Source: Nitrospira sp.
Lineage (GTDB): Bacteria; UBA9089; CG2-30-40-21; SBAY01
DNA: 34,798 nt
Assembly (NCBI GenBank): GCA_005239945.1
Contig: SBAY01000346.1
Coordinates: 1-34,798, forward strand
Direction: 5' to 3'
How positions within the stretch are numbered: the stretch's first letter is position 1; each line of letters starts with the position of its first letter. Made by a program: the position numbers and the translations under genes. Shown piece by piece: positions 1 through 6,648 of the stretch. The notes below the pieces were generated by a model. It was not told the origin of the DNA. It saw only the letters and a program-made list of their open reading frames with translations, and searched no databases.

Positions 1-130
1 ATGGAGGTATGTGTCAATAATATCTATATTATATAGTATGTGTCATATGGCACAACATAAAGGGTAAAATCCGGTCTGGTTCAAATAGTAAAGTGTTACA
101 CAAATTTTACACGCACCCCAAGAAAAGATA

Positions 131-172
131 TCATTTAAGAATTAAAAGTGGACACTTTTAATTCTTAAATGA
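131..172. repeat. Perfect 20-bp inverted repeat upstream of tRNA-Glu
   Basis: Two exact 20-base reverse-complementary arms (131-150 and 153-172) are separated by only GA. The pairing continues a few bases outward with one mismatch (AAGAT.TC on the left against GA.ATCTT on the right). The arms are AT-rich and no clear T-tract follows on either strand, so it is a poor intrinsic terminator. It could be a small fold-back element, a cruciform, or the 3' end structure of a gene to the left of the window. The rest of 1-233 shows no gene; a 9-base word TATGTGTCA occurs twice (9-17 and 38-46). Confidence 0.8.
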
Positions 173-190
173 CATCTTATAAAATTTTAG

Positions 191-219
191 TTGCAAATTT
201 TTGATATTTATGGTATATT
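191..219 (+). promoter_or_regulatory. Sigma70-type promoter of tRNA-Glu
   Basis: TTGCAA (191-196) and TATATT (214-219) are separated by exactly 17 bp, and the predicted transcription start lies about 8 nt before the tRNA. The downstream protease gene begins only about 50 nt after the tRNA, so the same promoter could also serve it. This is called from hexamers alone. Confidence 0.6.
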
Positions 220-233
220 ATTATTTATGGTAA

Positions 234-309
234 GTCCCCATCGACTAGTGGCCCAGGTCATCACCCTTTCACGGTGACGGCGGGGGTTCGAATCCCCCTG
301 GGGACGCCA
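234..309 (+). tRNA. tRNA-Glu (anticodon UUC), CCA encoded
   Basis: A complete cloverleaf can be folded by eye. The 7-bp acceptor stem pairs GTCCCCA (234-240) with TGGGGAC (299-305). The anticodon stem pairs TCACC (261-265) with GGTGA (273-277) and carries loop CTTTCAC, giving anticodon TTC at 268-270. The T-arm contains GGTTCGAATCC, and a discriminator G is followed by a genome-encoded CCA. UUC reads GAA/GAG, hence tRNA-Glu. No duplicated tRNA 3' end was noticed elsewhere in the window that would mark an integration site. Confidence 0.97.
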
Positions 310-342
310 AATTTTATCTTCGGTCAGAAGTAAACTATAAAA

Positions 343-350
343 AGGTGATC
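343..350 (+). promoter_or_regulatory. Extended Shine-Dalgarno for the protease gene
   Basis: AGGTGATC matches eight consecutive bases of the anti-Shine-Dalgarno complement (the 16S 3' tail complement AAGGAGGTGATC) and lies 9 nt before the ATG at 360. A GTG start inside it at 345 is open but would place the start codon within the ribosome-binding site, so ATG 360 is preferred. Confidence 0.6.
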
Positions 351-359
351 GAGATAGGA

Positions 360-743
360 ATGACACAAGTAACGGTAGCAGTATGTAATCCGGGGAATCA
401 GGAGAAACGATGGAAAGGTTTATTTTTTGTAGATACAGGTGCGATTGATTGTCTGGTTCCCGGCAATCGGCTGAGGGAAGTTGGAATTAAGCCTGTAGGA
501 AAGCGAACTTATGAATTAGCTGATGGGACAGATGCAGTAAGGGATATTGGTGTGGCACAGGTAGAATTTATGAGTGAGTTTGTGGGTGCGACAGTAATCT
601 CTGGAAAAGATAATGTAGAACCAATTTTAGGCGTAACGGCATTAGAATCCGTTGAAATTGAGATTGACCCGCAAAATCAACGATTAAAACCACTACCCAC
701 TGTTCGGTTAAAAATAGTGAGGAGGTTGAAAATAGATGATTAG
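360..743 (+). CDS. Retropepsin-like clan AA aspartic protease
   Basis: This is a 127-aa protein of the bacterial retropepsin-like type. The active-site motif FVDTGA, with its catalytic Asp, lies near residues 22-27. A second hydrophobic-Gly motif (PILGVTALE) lies about 62 residues later, followed by the closing strand IEIDPQNQRLKPL. Such single-domain proteases are expected to dimerise so that two DTG loops form one site. No signal peptide is visible, so it is probably cytoplasmic, and its substrate is unknown. The ATG at 360 is chosen because a strong extended Shine-Dalgarno precedes it. The stop codon overlaps the purH start by 8 bp, implying translational coupling with a purine-biosynthesis gene, an odd partnership that says little about function. 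Confidence 0.85.
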   Translation: MTQVTVAVCNPGNQEKRWKGLFFVDTGAIDCLVPGNRLREVGIKPVGKRTYELADGTDAVRDIGVAQVEFMSEFVGATVISGKDNVEPILGVTALESVEIEIDPQNQRLKPLPTVRLKIVRRLKIDD

Positions 744-2301
744 GGTCAAACGAGCACTAATAAGTGTTTCAGACAAACAAGGATTACTTACTCTGGCTAA
801 TTATTTAAACCAGACAGGGGTAGAGATTATTTCTACCGGTGGGACGGCTAATGCCTTGAAGGAAGCTGGGATAACGGTTATTCCTGTAGCGGAGGTAACT
901 AATTTCCCGGAGATGCTGGATGGCAGGGTAAAAACACTTCATCCTAATATTCAGGCCGGGATTTTAGCTCAACGAACCCCAGAACATCTTAAACAACTTG
1001 AAGAACAGAAGATTAAACCGATTGACCTCGTCATTATTAATCTTTATCCTTTCGCCAGGACCATTGCTAAGCCTGATGTGACGCTTGAAGAGGCCATTGA
1101 AAATATTGATATAGGTGGCCCGACCATGATTCGTGCCGCGGCTAAAAATTATAAATATGTCGGGGTGGTAGTCTCACCGGCAAGATATGAAGAATTGCTG
1201 CTGGAACTCAAGAAAAATGACGGCTGTTTATCCTTAGAATTAAGTTATAAATTAGCCTGTGAGGCATTTGCCCATACGGCTCAATATGATTCTATCATCC
1301 ATCAATATTTAGAAAAAGACCCTTTGCCTATCCATTTGAATTTAAGTTATGAGAAAGTATCCCCATTACGATACGGAGAGAATTCTCACCAACAGGCAGG
1401 CTTTTATAAAAACACTCAAATTACTGTCCCTGGGATTGGTAATGCTAAACAATTACACGGTAAGGAACTTTCTTACAATAATATCTTAGACCTTGATTCA
1501 GCCCTGGCTCTGGTAAGTGAGTTTGAGGAAGATTTTGCCTGTGCCATCATTAAACATAACAATCCTTGTGGGGTAGCGGTTGATGGAAATCAATTGACGG
1601 CCTATAAACTTGCTTATGAAACAGACCCTATCTCTGCCTTTGGCGGGATAATCGGTTTTAATCGGCAGGTAGAAAAATCTACAGCAGAAGAAATCATCAA
1701 GACATTTATTGAGGCTATTATTGCCCCTGGATTTAGTCAGGAGGCACTTGAAGTCCTTAAAACAAAGAAGGACCTGAGACTTCTGGAGGTATCTTCCTGG
1801 CAAAATCATTCATCACCTGGCAGGCTGGAAGCCTGTCCTACCTTACTTGCCCTAAGAACTGTAGGAGGTGGTGGATTACTTGTTCAAACTCATGATTTAA
1901 AAAAAATCAGTGCCCAAGACCTGAAGATAGTTACCAAAAGACAACCTTCTCCACAGGAGATAAAGGCCATGCTTTTTGGGTGGAAGGTAGTAAAACATGT
2001 CAGATCCAATGCTATCGTTCTGGTAAAAGAAAACAGAACTATGGGTATTGGTGCTGGGCAAACCTCACGGGTGGACTCGGTTAAGATTGCTATTAATAAA
2101 GCCGGCTCGAATGCCTTTGGGACAGTTATGGTCAGTGATGCATTTTTCCCATTTAGAGATGGAATTGACCTGGCGGATAAAGCCGGAGTCAGGGCGATAA
2201 TTCAACCCGGCGGCTCTATTAAAGATGAAGAAATAATCCAGGCCGCTGATGAATACGCGATGACGATGGCTTTTACAGGTATCAGGCATTTCAAACATTA
2301 A
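736..2301 (+). CDS. purH: Bifunctional AICAR transformylase / IMP cyclohydrolase
   Basis: PurH carries out the last two steps of de novo IMP synthesis: formyl transfer from 10-formyl-THF to AICAR, then ring closure to IMP. The 521 aa match the usual family length. The N-terminal MGS-like cyclohydrolase domain shows STGGT (about 33-37) and DGRVKTLHP (about 62-70). The transformylase domain shows RYGENSHQ (about 212-219) and the catalytic Lys-His of KHNNPCG (about 273-279). The C-terminus carries SDAFFPFRDGID and the IQPGGSIKD loop, ending in FTGIRHFKH. A GGAGG Shine-Dalgarno (721-725) sits inside the end of the upstream protease gene. No purine riboswitch is seen. The protein looks intact. Confidence 0.98.
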   Translation: MIRVKRALISVSDKQGLLTLANYLNQTGVEIISTGGTANALKEAGITVIPVAEVTNFPEMLDGRVKTLHPNIQAGILAQRTPEHLKQLEEQKIKPIDLVIINLYPFARTIAKPDVTLEEAIENIDIGGPTMIRAAAKNYKYVGVVVSPARYEELLLELKKNDGCLSLELSYKLACEAFAHTAQYDSIIHQYLEKDPLPIHLNLSYEKVSPLRYGENSHQQAGFYKNTQITVPGIGNAKQLHGKELSYNNILDLDSALALVSEFEEDFACAIIKHNNPCGVAVDGNQLTAYKLAYETDPISAFGGIIGFNRQVEKSTAEEIIKTFIEAIIAPGFSQEALEVLKTKKDLRLLEVSSWQNHSSPGRLEACPTLLALRTVGGGGLLVQTHDLKKISAQDLKIVTKRQPSPQEIKAMLFGWKVVKHVRSNAIVLVKENRTMGIGAGQTSRVDSVKIAINKAGSNAFGTVMVSDAFFPFRDGIDLADKAGVRAIIQPGGSIKDEEIIQAADEYAMTMAFTGIRHFKH

Positions 2302-2316
2302 AAATAAAAAGGATTG

Positions 2317-2420
2317 GAGAGTGGATAAGGAGAAACAGGGAAGGAGAGAGAATAAAAATCTTCGTTTCTCTGTTTCTCCCCTTCCCTTCTTCCCCTCTTC
2401 CCCCTTTCTCCTTATTCTCT
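2317..2420. repeat. Purine/pyrimidine fold-back element with ~8-nt periodicity
   Basis: This fills the purH-lysS gap. A purine-rich left arm faces a pyrimidine-rich right arm. Perfect pairings include ATAAGGAGAAA (2325-2335) with 2405-2415, and alternatively GGAGAAACAG (2329-2338) with 2370-2379. Read on the - strand, the right arm is a degenerate octamer series: GGAGAAAG, GGGGAAGA, GGGGAAGA, AGGGAAGG, GGAGAAAC, AGAGAAAC. No T-tract follows, so this is not a standard terminator. It belongs with the other periodic fold-back elements of the window. Confidence 0.75.
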
Positions 2421-2442
2421 GCCATAAAAGGAAATTTAAAAA

Positions 2443-3846
2443 ATGGAAGAAATTAATGAATTACTTGAAATCAGACGACAAAAAATAGATTTTTGGAAAA
2501 ATAAAGGGATATTGCCTTTTGGACAAAGATATGAGGTAACTCACACAAGTCAACAAATTATTGAGGAATTTAAAGAGGGTAGCGAGGAAAAGGTAAGTTG
2601 TGCCGGCAGATTAATGGCTATACGCGAGCACGGAAAATCAATTTTTGCCCACCTCAAGGATGCTCAAGGTAAGATTCAAATCTATGCCAAGAAGGATATC
2701 CTGGGGAATGAGGGTTTTAGCCTGTTTAAAGAACTCGATATGGGCGATTTTATTGGCGTCCAGGGAAAGGTATTTAAAACCTATACAGGTGAAATAACGG
2801 TTTTGGTTGAAGAATTTACCTTTTTAGCTAAATCATTAAGACCATTGCCCAAGGAATGGTATGGACTAAGGGATATTGAATCACGGTATCGACAAAGATA
2901 TGTGGATTTGTTGGTCAATGAGGAAGTAAAGGATTTATTCATCAACCGTAGTAAAATTATTAAGGGACTAAAGGAATTTCTTGACAGGCAGAATTTTTTA
3001 GAGGTAGAAACCCCCATGATGCAAGCCATACCGGGTGGTGCTATTGCCAAACCCTTTGTTACCCATCATAATACCCTGGGGATTGACCTTTACCTGCGTA
3101 TTGCCCCGGAACTTTATCTTAAAAGGCTTGTTGTTGGTGGATTAGAACGTGTCTATGAACTAAACCGCAATTTTAGAAATGAGGGTATCTCCACCCGCCA
3201 CAATCCCGAATTTACAATGTTAGAGGTGTATCAAGCCTATGCAGATTATACGGATATGATGAGGCTGACCGAAGAACTTCTGGCATCTGTTGTGCAAAAG
3301 CTATTTGGCAGTCTGAAGATAACCTATCGGGATAACGAAATAGATTTCACGCCTCCCTGGCAGCGAATTACGGTTTATGAGGCAATTTCAAAATATACCG
3401 GTGTTGAAGTAACTCAATTGGAGGATATGCGGAAAATACTCGATGTTCAAGAAAAATCATTAACCGAGATATTGAATCATATTTTAGATAATAAGGTTGA
3501 GCCAAATTTAATCCAGCCAACCTTTCTCATGGATTATCCAACCGTTCTTTCTCCTTTAGCCAGGCAAAAACAAAACAACCCGGAATTGGTCGAACGATTC
3601 GAGTTTTTCATCGGTGGACAGGAACTGGGTAATGCCTACTCCGAGCTAAATGACCCTATTGAACAAAAAAAACGATTTTACGAACAAAATCCGGATAAGA
3701 TAGATGAGGATTATATTGAGGCATTAGAATATGGCTTACCGCCTTGTGGTGGCTTGGGAATAGGAATAGATAGATTAGTTATGGTCCTGACTAACACAAC
3801 CTCTATTCGGGAAGTAATGTTATTTCCTCAATTAAGACCAAAATGA
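2443..3846 (+). CDS. lysS: Lysyl-tRNA synthetase, class II
   Basis: This cytoplasmic enzyme charges tRNA-Lys with lysine. An N-terminal OB-fold anticodon-binding domain (about 50-135) precedes the class II catalytic core. Motif 2 is seen as [13 protein letters not shown] (about 238-250) followed by [11 protein letters not shown]. The lysine pocket region shows [15 protein letters not shown], and motif 3 is [14 protein letters not shown] near the C-terminus. At 467 aa it is slightly shorter than typical bacterial LysS (about 490-505), mostly through a short N-terminus. ATG 2443 is preceded by AAAGGA at a somewhat long spacing. As in several bacterial lineages it lies upstream of lolC-lolD, but here a toxin-antitoxin pair intervenes. 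Confidence 0.97.
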   Translation: MEEINELLEIRRQKIDFWKNKGILPFGQRYEVTHTSQQIIEEFKEGSEEKVSCAGRLMAIREHGKSIFAHLKDAQGKIQIYAKKDILGNEGFSLFKELDMGDFIGVQGKVFKTYTGEITVLVEEFTFLAKSLRPLPKEWYGLRDIESRYRQRYVDLLVNEEVKDLFINRSKIIKGLKEFLDRQNFLEVETPMMQAIPGGAIAKPFVTHHNTLGIDLYLRIAPELYLKRLVVGGLERVYELNRNFRNEGISTRHNPEFTMLEVYQAYADYTDMMRLTEELLASVVQKLFGSLKITYRDNEIDFTPPWQRITVYEAISKYTGVEVTQLEDMRKILDVQEKSLTEILNHILDNKVEPNLIQPTFLMDYPTVLSPLARQKQNNPELVERFEFFIGGQELGNAYSELNDPIEQKKRFYEQNPDKIDEDYIEALEYGLPPCGGLGIGIDRLVMVLTNTTSIREVMLFPQLRPK

Positions 3847-3864
3847 AAACAGGAGGATATAATT

Positions 3865-4173
3865 ATGAGCATGGTTAAAGAAGAGGCGAAAACATTAATT
3901 GATAAATTACCTGACCAGATAACATGGGATGATATTATGTACGAATTTTATGTGAAGAAGAAAATAGAAATTGGTTTGAAGGCGGCTGAAGAGGGACATG
4001 TTGTTCCGCATGAAGAAGTTAAAAAGAGGTTTTTACACGCAGTTCTGGTTGACCTTAAACAATGGGGCGAAGACTGGGAAGATTTTTATGATATATTGGT
4101 TTCTGAATCACGAAAAGGTGAATCAACTATATCATGGAATGAGTTAAAAGCCGAGAAAAATAATATGAGGTAA
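3865..4173 (+). CDS. Antitoxin-like protein (ParD/addiction-module type), extended
   Basis: This is a 102-aa acidic protein directly upstream (3-nt gap) of a RelE-type toxin, with an ideal AGGAGG Shine-Dalgarno (3851-3856). Residues 1-56 resemble the common small antitoxin pattern KEEAKxLIxKLPDxxTWDDIMYE ... GLKAAEEGHVVPHEEVKKRF, which normally ends the protein. About 45 further residues follow, including two Trp-rich stretches (KQWGEDWEDFY) and a second helix-like end, ISWNELKAEK. I infer that it neutralises the downstream toxin and represses its own promoter. DNA binding cannot be verified from the sequence. Alternatively the extra tail is the part that binds the toxin. Confidence 0.75.
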   Translation: MSMVKEEAKTLIDKLPDQITWDDIMYEFYVKKKIEIGLKAAEEGHVVPHEEVKKRFLHAVLVDLKQWGEDWEDFYDILVSESRKGESTISWNELKAEKNNMR

Positions 4174-4176
4174 TAG

Positions 4177-4437
4177 ATGGTTGAATATGAAGTACGATTT
4201 GTTAACTCTGCGGCTAACGAATTTCGTTCTTTACCAATCTATATTAAATCTCAGATTGAGATGATAGTTGAGGAGTTAAAGAAAAATCCTCGTCCTTTTG
4301 GTGTCCATAAATTAAAAGGACATGAACGACTTTATAGGATACGAATTAAAGAATACCGTTTGGTATATGAAATTGATGATAAGACAAAACTGATTCGGGT
4401 AACAAGAGTCCGACATCGTCGTGAAGTGTATCGATAG
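4177..4437 (+). CDS. RelE/ParE-superfamily toxin
   Basis: This is an 86-aa basic protein with the RelE-family layout. An N-terminal strand (YEVRFVNSAANEFRSLP) and two helices (IKSQIEMIVEELKKNP) come first. They are followed by the beta-sheet core HKLKGHERLYRIRIKEYRLVYEIDD and the C-terminal strand LIRVTRVRHRREVYR, which has the conserved Arg-His-Arg cluster and terminal Tyr typical of the RelE mRNA-interferase branch. It probably cleaves mRNA in the ribosome when freed from the upstream antitoxin. Its ATG follows the antitoxin stop by 3 nt, so the pair is co-translated. The module sits between two housekeeping genes, which suggests insertion or use as a local stabiliser. Confidence 0.92.
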   Translation: MVEYEVRFVNSAANEFRSLPIYIKSQIEMIVEELKKNPRPFGVHKLKGHERLYRIRIKEYRLVYEIDDKTKLIRVTRVRHRREVYR

Positions 4438-4467
4438 ATTTATAATTTTACCGCAAGGATGGTTATA

Positions 4468-5703
4468 ATGCCCTACGAATTCTTTATCGGACTTAGATAT
4501 TTATTAGCCAGGAAAAGAGAGAGATTTATACCAATCATTACCCTATTTTCAATTGCCGGGGTAGCTGTTGGTGTGGCTACGCTGATTACTACCTTATCGG
4601 TCATGGGAGGATTTGAACGAGACCTCAAGGAAAAGATACTTGGCATGAATGCCCACCTCATCGTTACAGAGGGAATGGTTGGTGAATTAAAAAATTACCC
4701 GGCGGTTATCGAGAAAATCAAGAAAGCAGATAACCGAATAGTTGGTATTGCACCACTTATTACCACACAAGCCATAATAAGCTCACCTTATCAAAATGCA
4801 GGGATAATGTTGAAAGGGATTGATTCTAAACTTGAAGGCAGTGTTTCAAAATTACCTGAATATATCAAAGAAGGCTCGCTGGAACTTTCCCAAAACGATA
4901 TTTTGTTGGGTAAAGAGCTGGCTAAAAGATTAGGGGTAATCCGTGGGGAGGAGGTAAGTTTGTTCACCACTCAAGGGAAAAGCCTCAACGAAGCAAGCTT
5001 CAACGAGGCAAGCCTCATCCCAAATCAACAAATACTCAAGGTTAAAGGTATTTTTGAATCCGGGATGTATGAATATGATGCCAATTTTGCCTGTGTCTCA
5101 CTTTCTAAAGCCCAGGGTTTACTCGGATTGGACAACCAGGCGGTTACCTCTATTGCCCTGAAAATAAACGATATTTACCAGACACCCCAAATAGCCCAGA
5201 AACTCAAATCTTCATTAGGATTTCCATATTGGGTTAGAACCTGGGAAGAGATGAACAAGAATCTCTTTTGCGCCTTAAAATTAGAAAAGACGGTGATGTT
5301 TATTATCCTTTGTCTGATTATCTTAGTGGCTGGATTCAATATTGCTGGAAGCCTGATTATGCGGGTTATGGAAAAGACAAAGGAAATTGGCATACTTAGA
5401 ACGATGGGGGCAGGTTCAGGGAGTATTCTTTCCATATTTTTGTTGGAAGGGGCAATTATCGGCCTGGTCGGGACATTTATCGGCTTTTTAGGCGGGATAA
5501 CGCTATGTAACTTACTGGCGGAGTATCAATTTATCAAACTACCAGGCGATATTTACTACCTCAGCTCCATTCCGGTAAATATAAGATGGAGTGATGTGGG
5601 TATCATAAGTTTAGCGGCGATTATTTTAAGCTTGGTAGCGGCTATTTATCCCGCAAGATATGCCGCTTCATTAAAACCAATTGAGGCATTGAGGTATGAG
5701 TAG
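4468..5703 (+). CDS. lolC: LolC/LolE-family lipoprotein-releasing ABC permease
   Basis: This is an inner-membrane permease that, with the LolD ATPase, extracts lipoproteins from the inner membrane for transfer to LolA. A cytoplasmic N-terminus (FFIGLRYLLARKRERF) leads into TM1 (ITLFSIAGVAVGVATLITTLSVMGGFERDL), a hallmark of the family. A large periplasmic domain (about 45-265) and an FtsX-like domain with three TM segments follow, closing with YPARYAASLKPIEALRYE. The length (411 aa) is normal. ATG 4468 is chosen because AAGGA lies 8 nt upstream; an in-frame ATG at 4459 overlaps that site. One permease gene is present, as in lineages with a LolCD-only homodimeric system. An in-frame 15-bp tandem repeat adds SLNEA/SFNEA to the periplasmic domain. 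Confidence 0.93.
   Translation: MPYEFFIGLRYLLARKRERFIPIITLFSIAGVAVGVATLITTLSVMGGFERDLKEKILGMNAHLIVTEGMVGELKNYPAVIEKIKKADNRIVGIAPLITTQAIISSPYQNAGIMLKGIDSKLEGSVSKLPEYIKEGSLELSQNDILLGKELAKRLGVIRGEEVSLFTTQGKSLNEASFNEASLIPNQQILKVKGIFESGMYEYDANFACVSLSKAQGLLGLDNQAVTSIALKINDIYQTPQIAQKLKSSLGFPYWVRTWEEMNKNLFCALKLEKTVMFIILCLIILVAGFNIAGSLIMRVMEKTKEIGILRTMGAGSGSILSIFLLEGAIIGLVGTFIGFLGGITLCNLLAEYQFIKLPGDIYYLSSIPVNIRWSDVGIISLAAIILSLVAAIYPARYAASLKPIEALRYE
4981..5020 (+). repeat. In-frame 15-bp tandem repeat inside lolC
   Basis: AGCCTCAACGAAGCA (4981-4995) is followed by AGCTTCAACGAGGCA (4996-5010) and a partial third copy AGCCTCATCC (5011-5020). Each unit encodes a five-residue SxNEA word. The DNA also contains short palindromes (GAAGC-AA-GCTTC-type). 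The repeat keeps frame and lies in the periplasmic domain of the permease. Confidence 0.85.
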
Positions 5704-5713
5704 GGGAATATGG

Positions 5714-5809
5714 AATTTTCGATTTTCGATTTTCGATTTTCGATTGAGAAATCTTATATCCTCAATCCTTAATCTTCAATCCAAAATCGAAAATCGAAAA
5801 TCGAAAATT
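5714..5809. repeat. Heptanucleotide tandem repeat in fold-back arrangement
   Basis: Four copies of ATTTTCG plus a partial unit (about 5714-5745) face three inverted copies of CGAAAAT (5783-5809) across a loop of about 37 nt. The arms are exact reverse complements over about 27 bp. The element occupies nearly the whole lolC-lolD gap (5704-5828) and leaves only the lolD ribosome-binding site. A transcript spanning both genes would fold into a long AU-rich hairpin, which could modulate lolD expression or mRNA stability. Confidence 0.92.
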
Positions 5810-5828
5810 AAAGAGAGAGGGAGAAGAA

Positions 5829-6515
5829 ATGCTATTACAGGCTATTGATATTTACAAATCGTATCCGAGTGGGAAAATGAGGATTGACATCCTTAAGGGA
5901 CTTAATTTAGAGGTACATCAGGGAGAGATTTTGGTTATAGTTGGCGCCTCTGGTGTAGGAAAGAGTACCTTGCTCAATCTGTTAGGCACATTAGATAAGG
6001 CCGATAGCGGTGAAATTCGATTTGAGTCAAGAAATCTATCCCAGTTAAATGGTAAGAGGTTGACAAAATTCAGGAATGAGACGCTTGGATTTATATTCCA
6101 GTTTCATCATTTATTACCTGAATTTAGTGCTTTAGAGAATGTCCTCCTGCCGGCTTTGATTGGTCGAAGAAAGGGTAGGGAGGTTATAAAATCTGCGGAG
6201 TTACTTTTAGAAGAGGTCGGATTAACTCAAAGAAAGCATCACAAACCCGGGCAATTATCTTGTGGTGAGGCACAGCGGGTAGCCATAGTCAGGGCCTTGA
6301 TAAATAACCCGGTTTTGATTTTAGCTGATGAGCCAACCGGTAATTTAGACGGTCAAACCGCCAGGGAGGTTTTTAGCCTGCTCCAAAAACTGACTAAAGA
6401 AAGAAACCAGACACTCGTTATGGTTACCCACAATGAGGAATTAGCCAAAAGAGGGGATAGAATACTCAGGTTAGCAGATGGGAAGGCGAGAAAAACGGCC
6501 TCTAATTCAAAATGA
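5829..6515 (+). CDS. lolD: LolD-type lipoprotein-releasing ABC ATPase
   Basis: This 228-aa ABC ATPase energises the LolC-type permease encoded just upstream. Walker A is GASGVGKST (about 38-46). The Q-loop region reads FIFQFHHLLPEFSALENV, typical of the LolD/MacB branch. Walker B is VLILADEPTGNLD, and the H-loop region is VMVTHNEELA. The ABC signature reads LSCGEAQRVAIVRAL, with Cys where LSGGE is usual. ATG 5829 follows a GGGAG-type ribosome site. The gene is separated from lolC by the heptamer fold-back element and is followed by the convergent palindrome at 6569-6611. Confidence 0.96.
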   Translation: MLLQAIDIYKSYPSGKMRIDILKGLNLEVHQGEILVIVGASGVGKSTLLNLLGTLDKADSGEIRFESRNLSQLNGKRLTKFRNETLGFIFQFHHLLPEFSALENVLLPALIGRRKGREVIKSAELLLEEVGLTQRKHHKPGQLSCGEAQRVAIVRALINNPVLILADEPTGNLDGQTAREVFSLLQKLTKERNQTLVMVTHNEELAKRGDRILRLADGKARKTASNSK

Positions 6516-6568
6516 ATTAATTTTTGAGGGGAAAATCTTTTGAAAAAAGTTTTGGGGAAAAGAGGAAC

Positions 6569-6611
6569 TTAGTGGAGAGAGAGACCCTTTAAGGGTTTCT
6601 CTCTCCACTAA
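6569..6611. terminator. Palindrome between convergent genes (possible bidirectional terminator)
   Basis: A 19-bp stem (6569-6587 with 6593-6611, one G:T wobble) closes a 5-nt loop TTTAA between the end of lolD and the end of the - strand PilX-like gene. Position and stem strength fit transcription termination from both sides. However, the + strand continues with seven A's rather than T's, and the - strand side has only a delayed TTTT, so it is not a textbook intrinsic terminator. It could also protect mRNA 3' ends. Confidence 0.55.
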
Positions 6612-6648
6612 AAAAATGAATTCCTCACAAAATATAAGGAATTTCTCC

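Noticed and set aside
234-309. tRNA-Glu as an att site of an integrated element
   Set aside because: No second copy of the tRNA 3' end and no integrase were noticed in the window; the genes following are housekeeping.
345-359. GTG start for the protease gene
   Set aside because: The GTG lies inside AGGTGATC, an 8-base anti-SD match correctly spaced for ATG 360.
5714-5809. Possible CRISPR array
   Set aside because: Units are contiguous heptamers in inverted orientation without unique spacers, and no cas gene is nearby.
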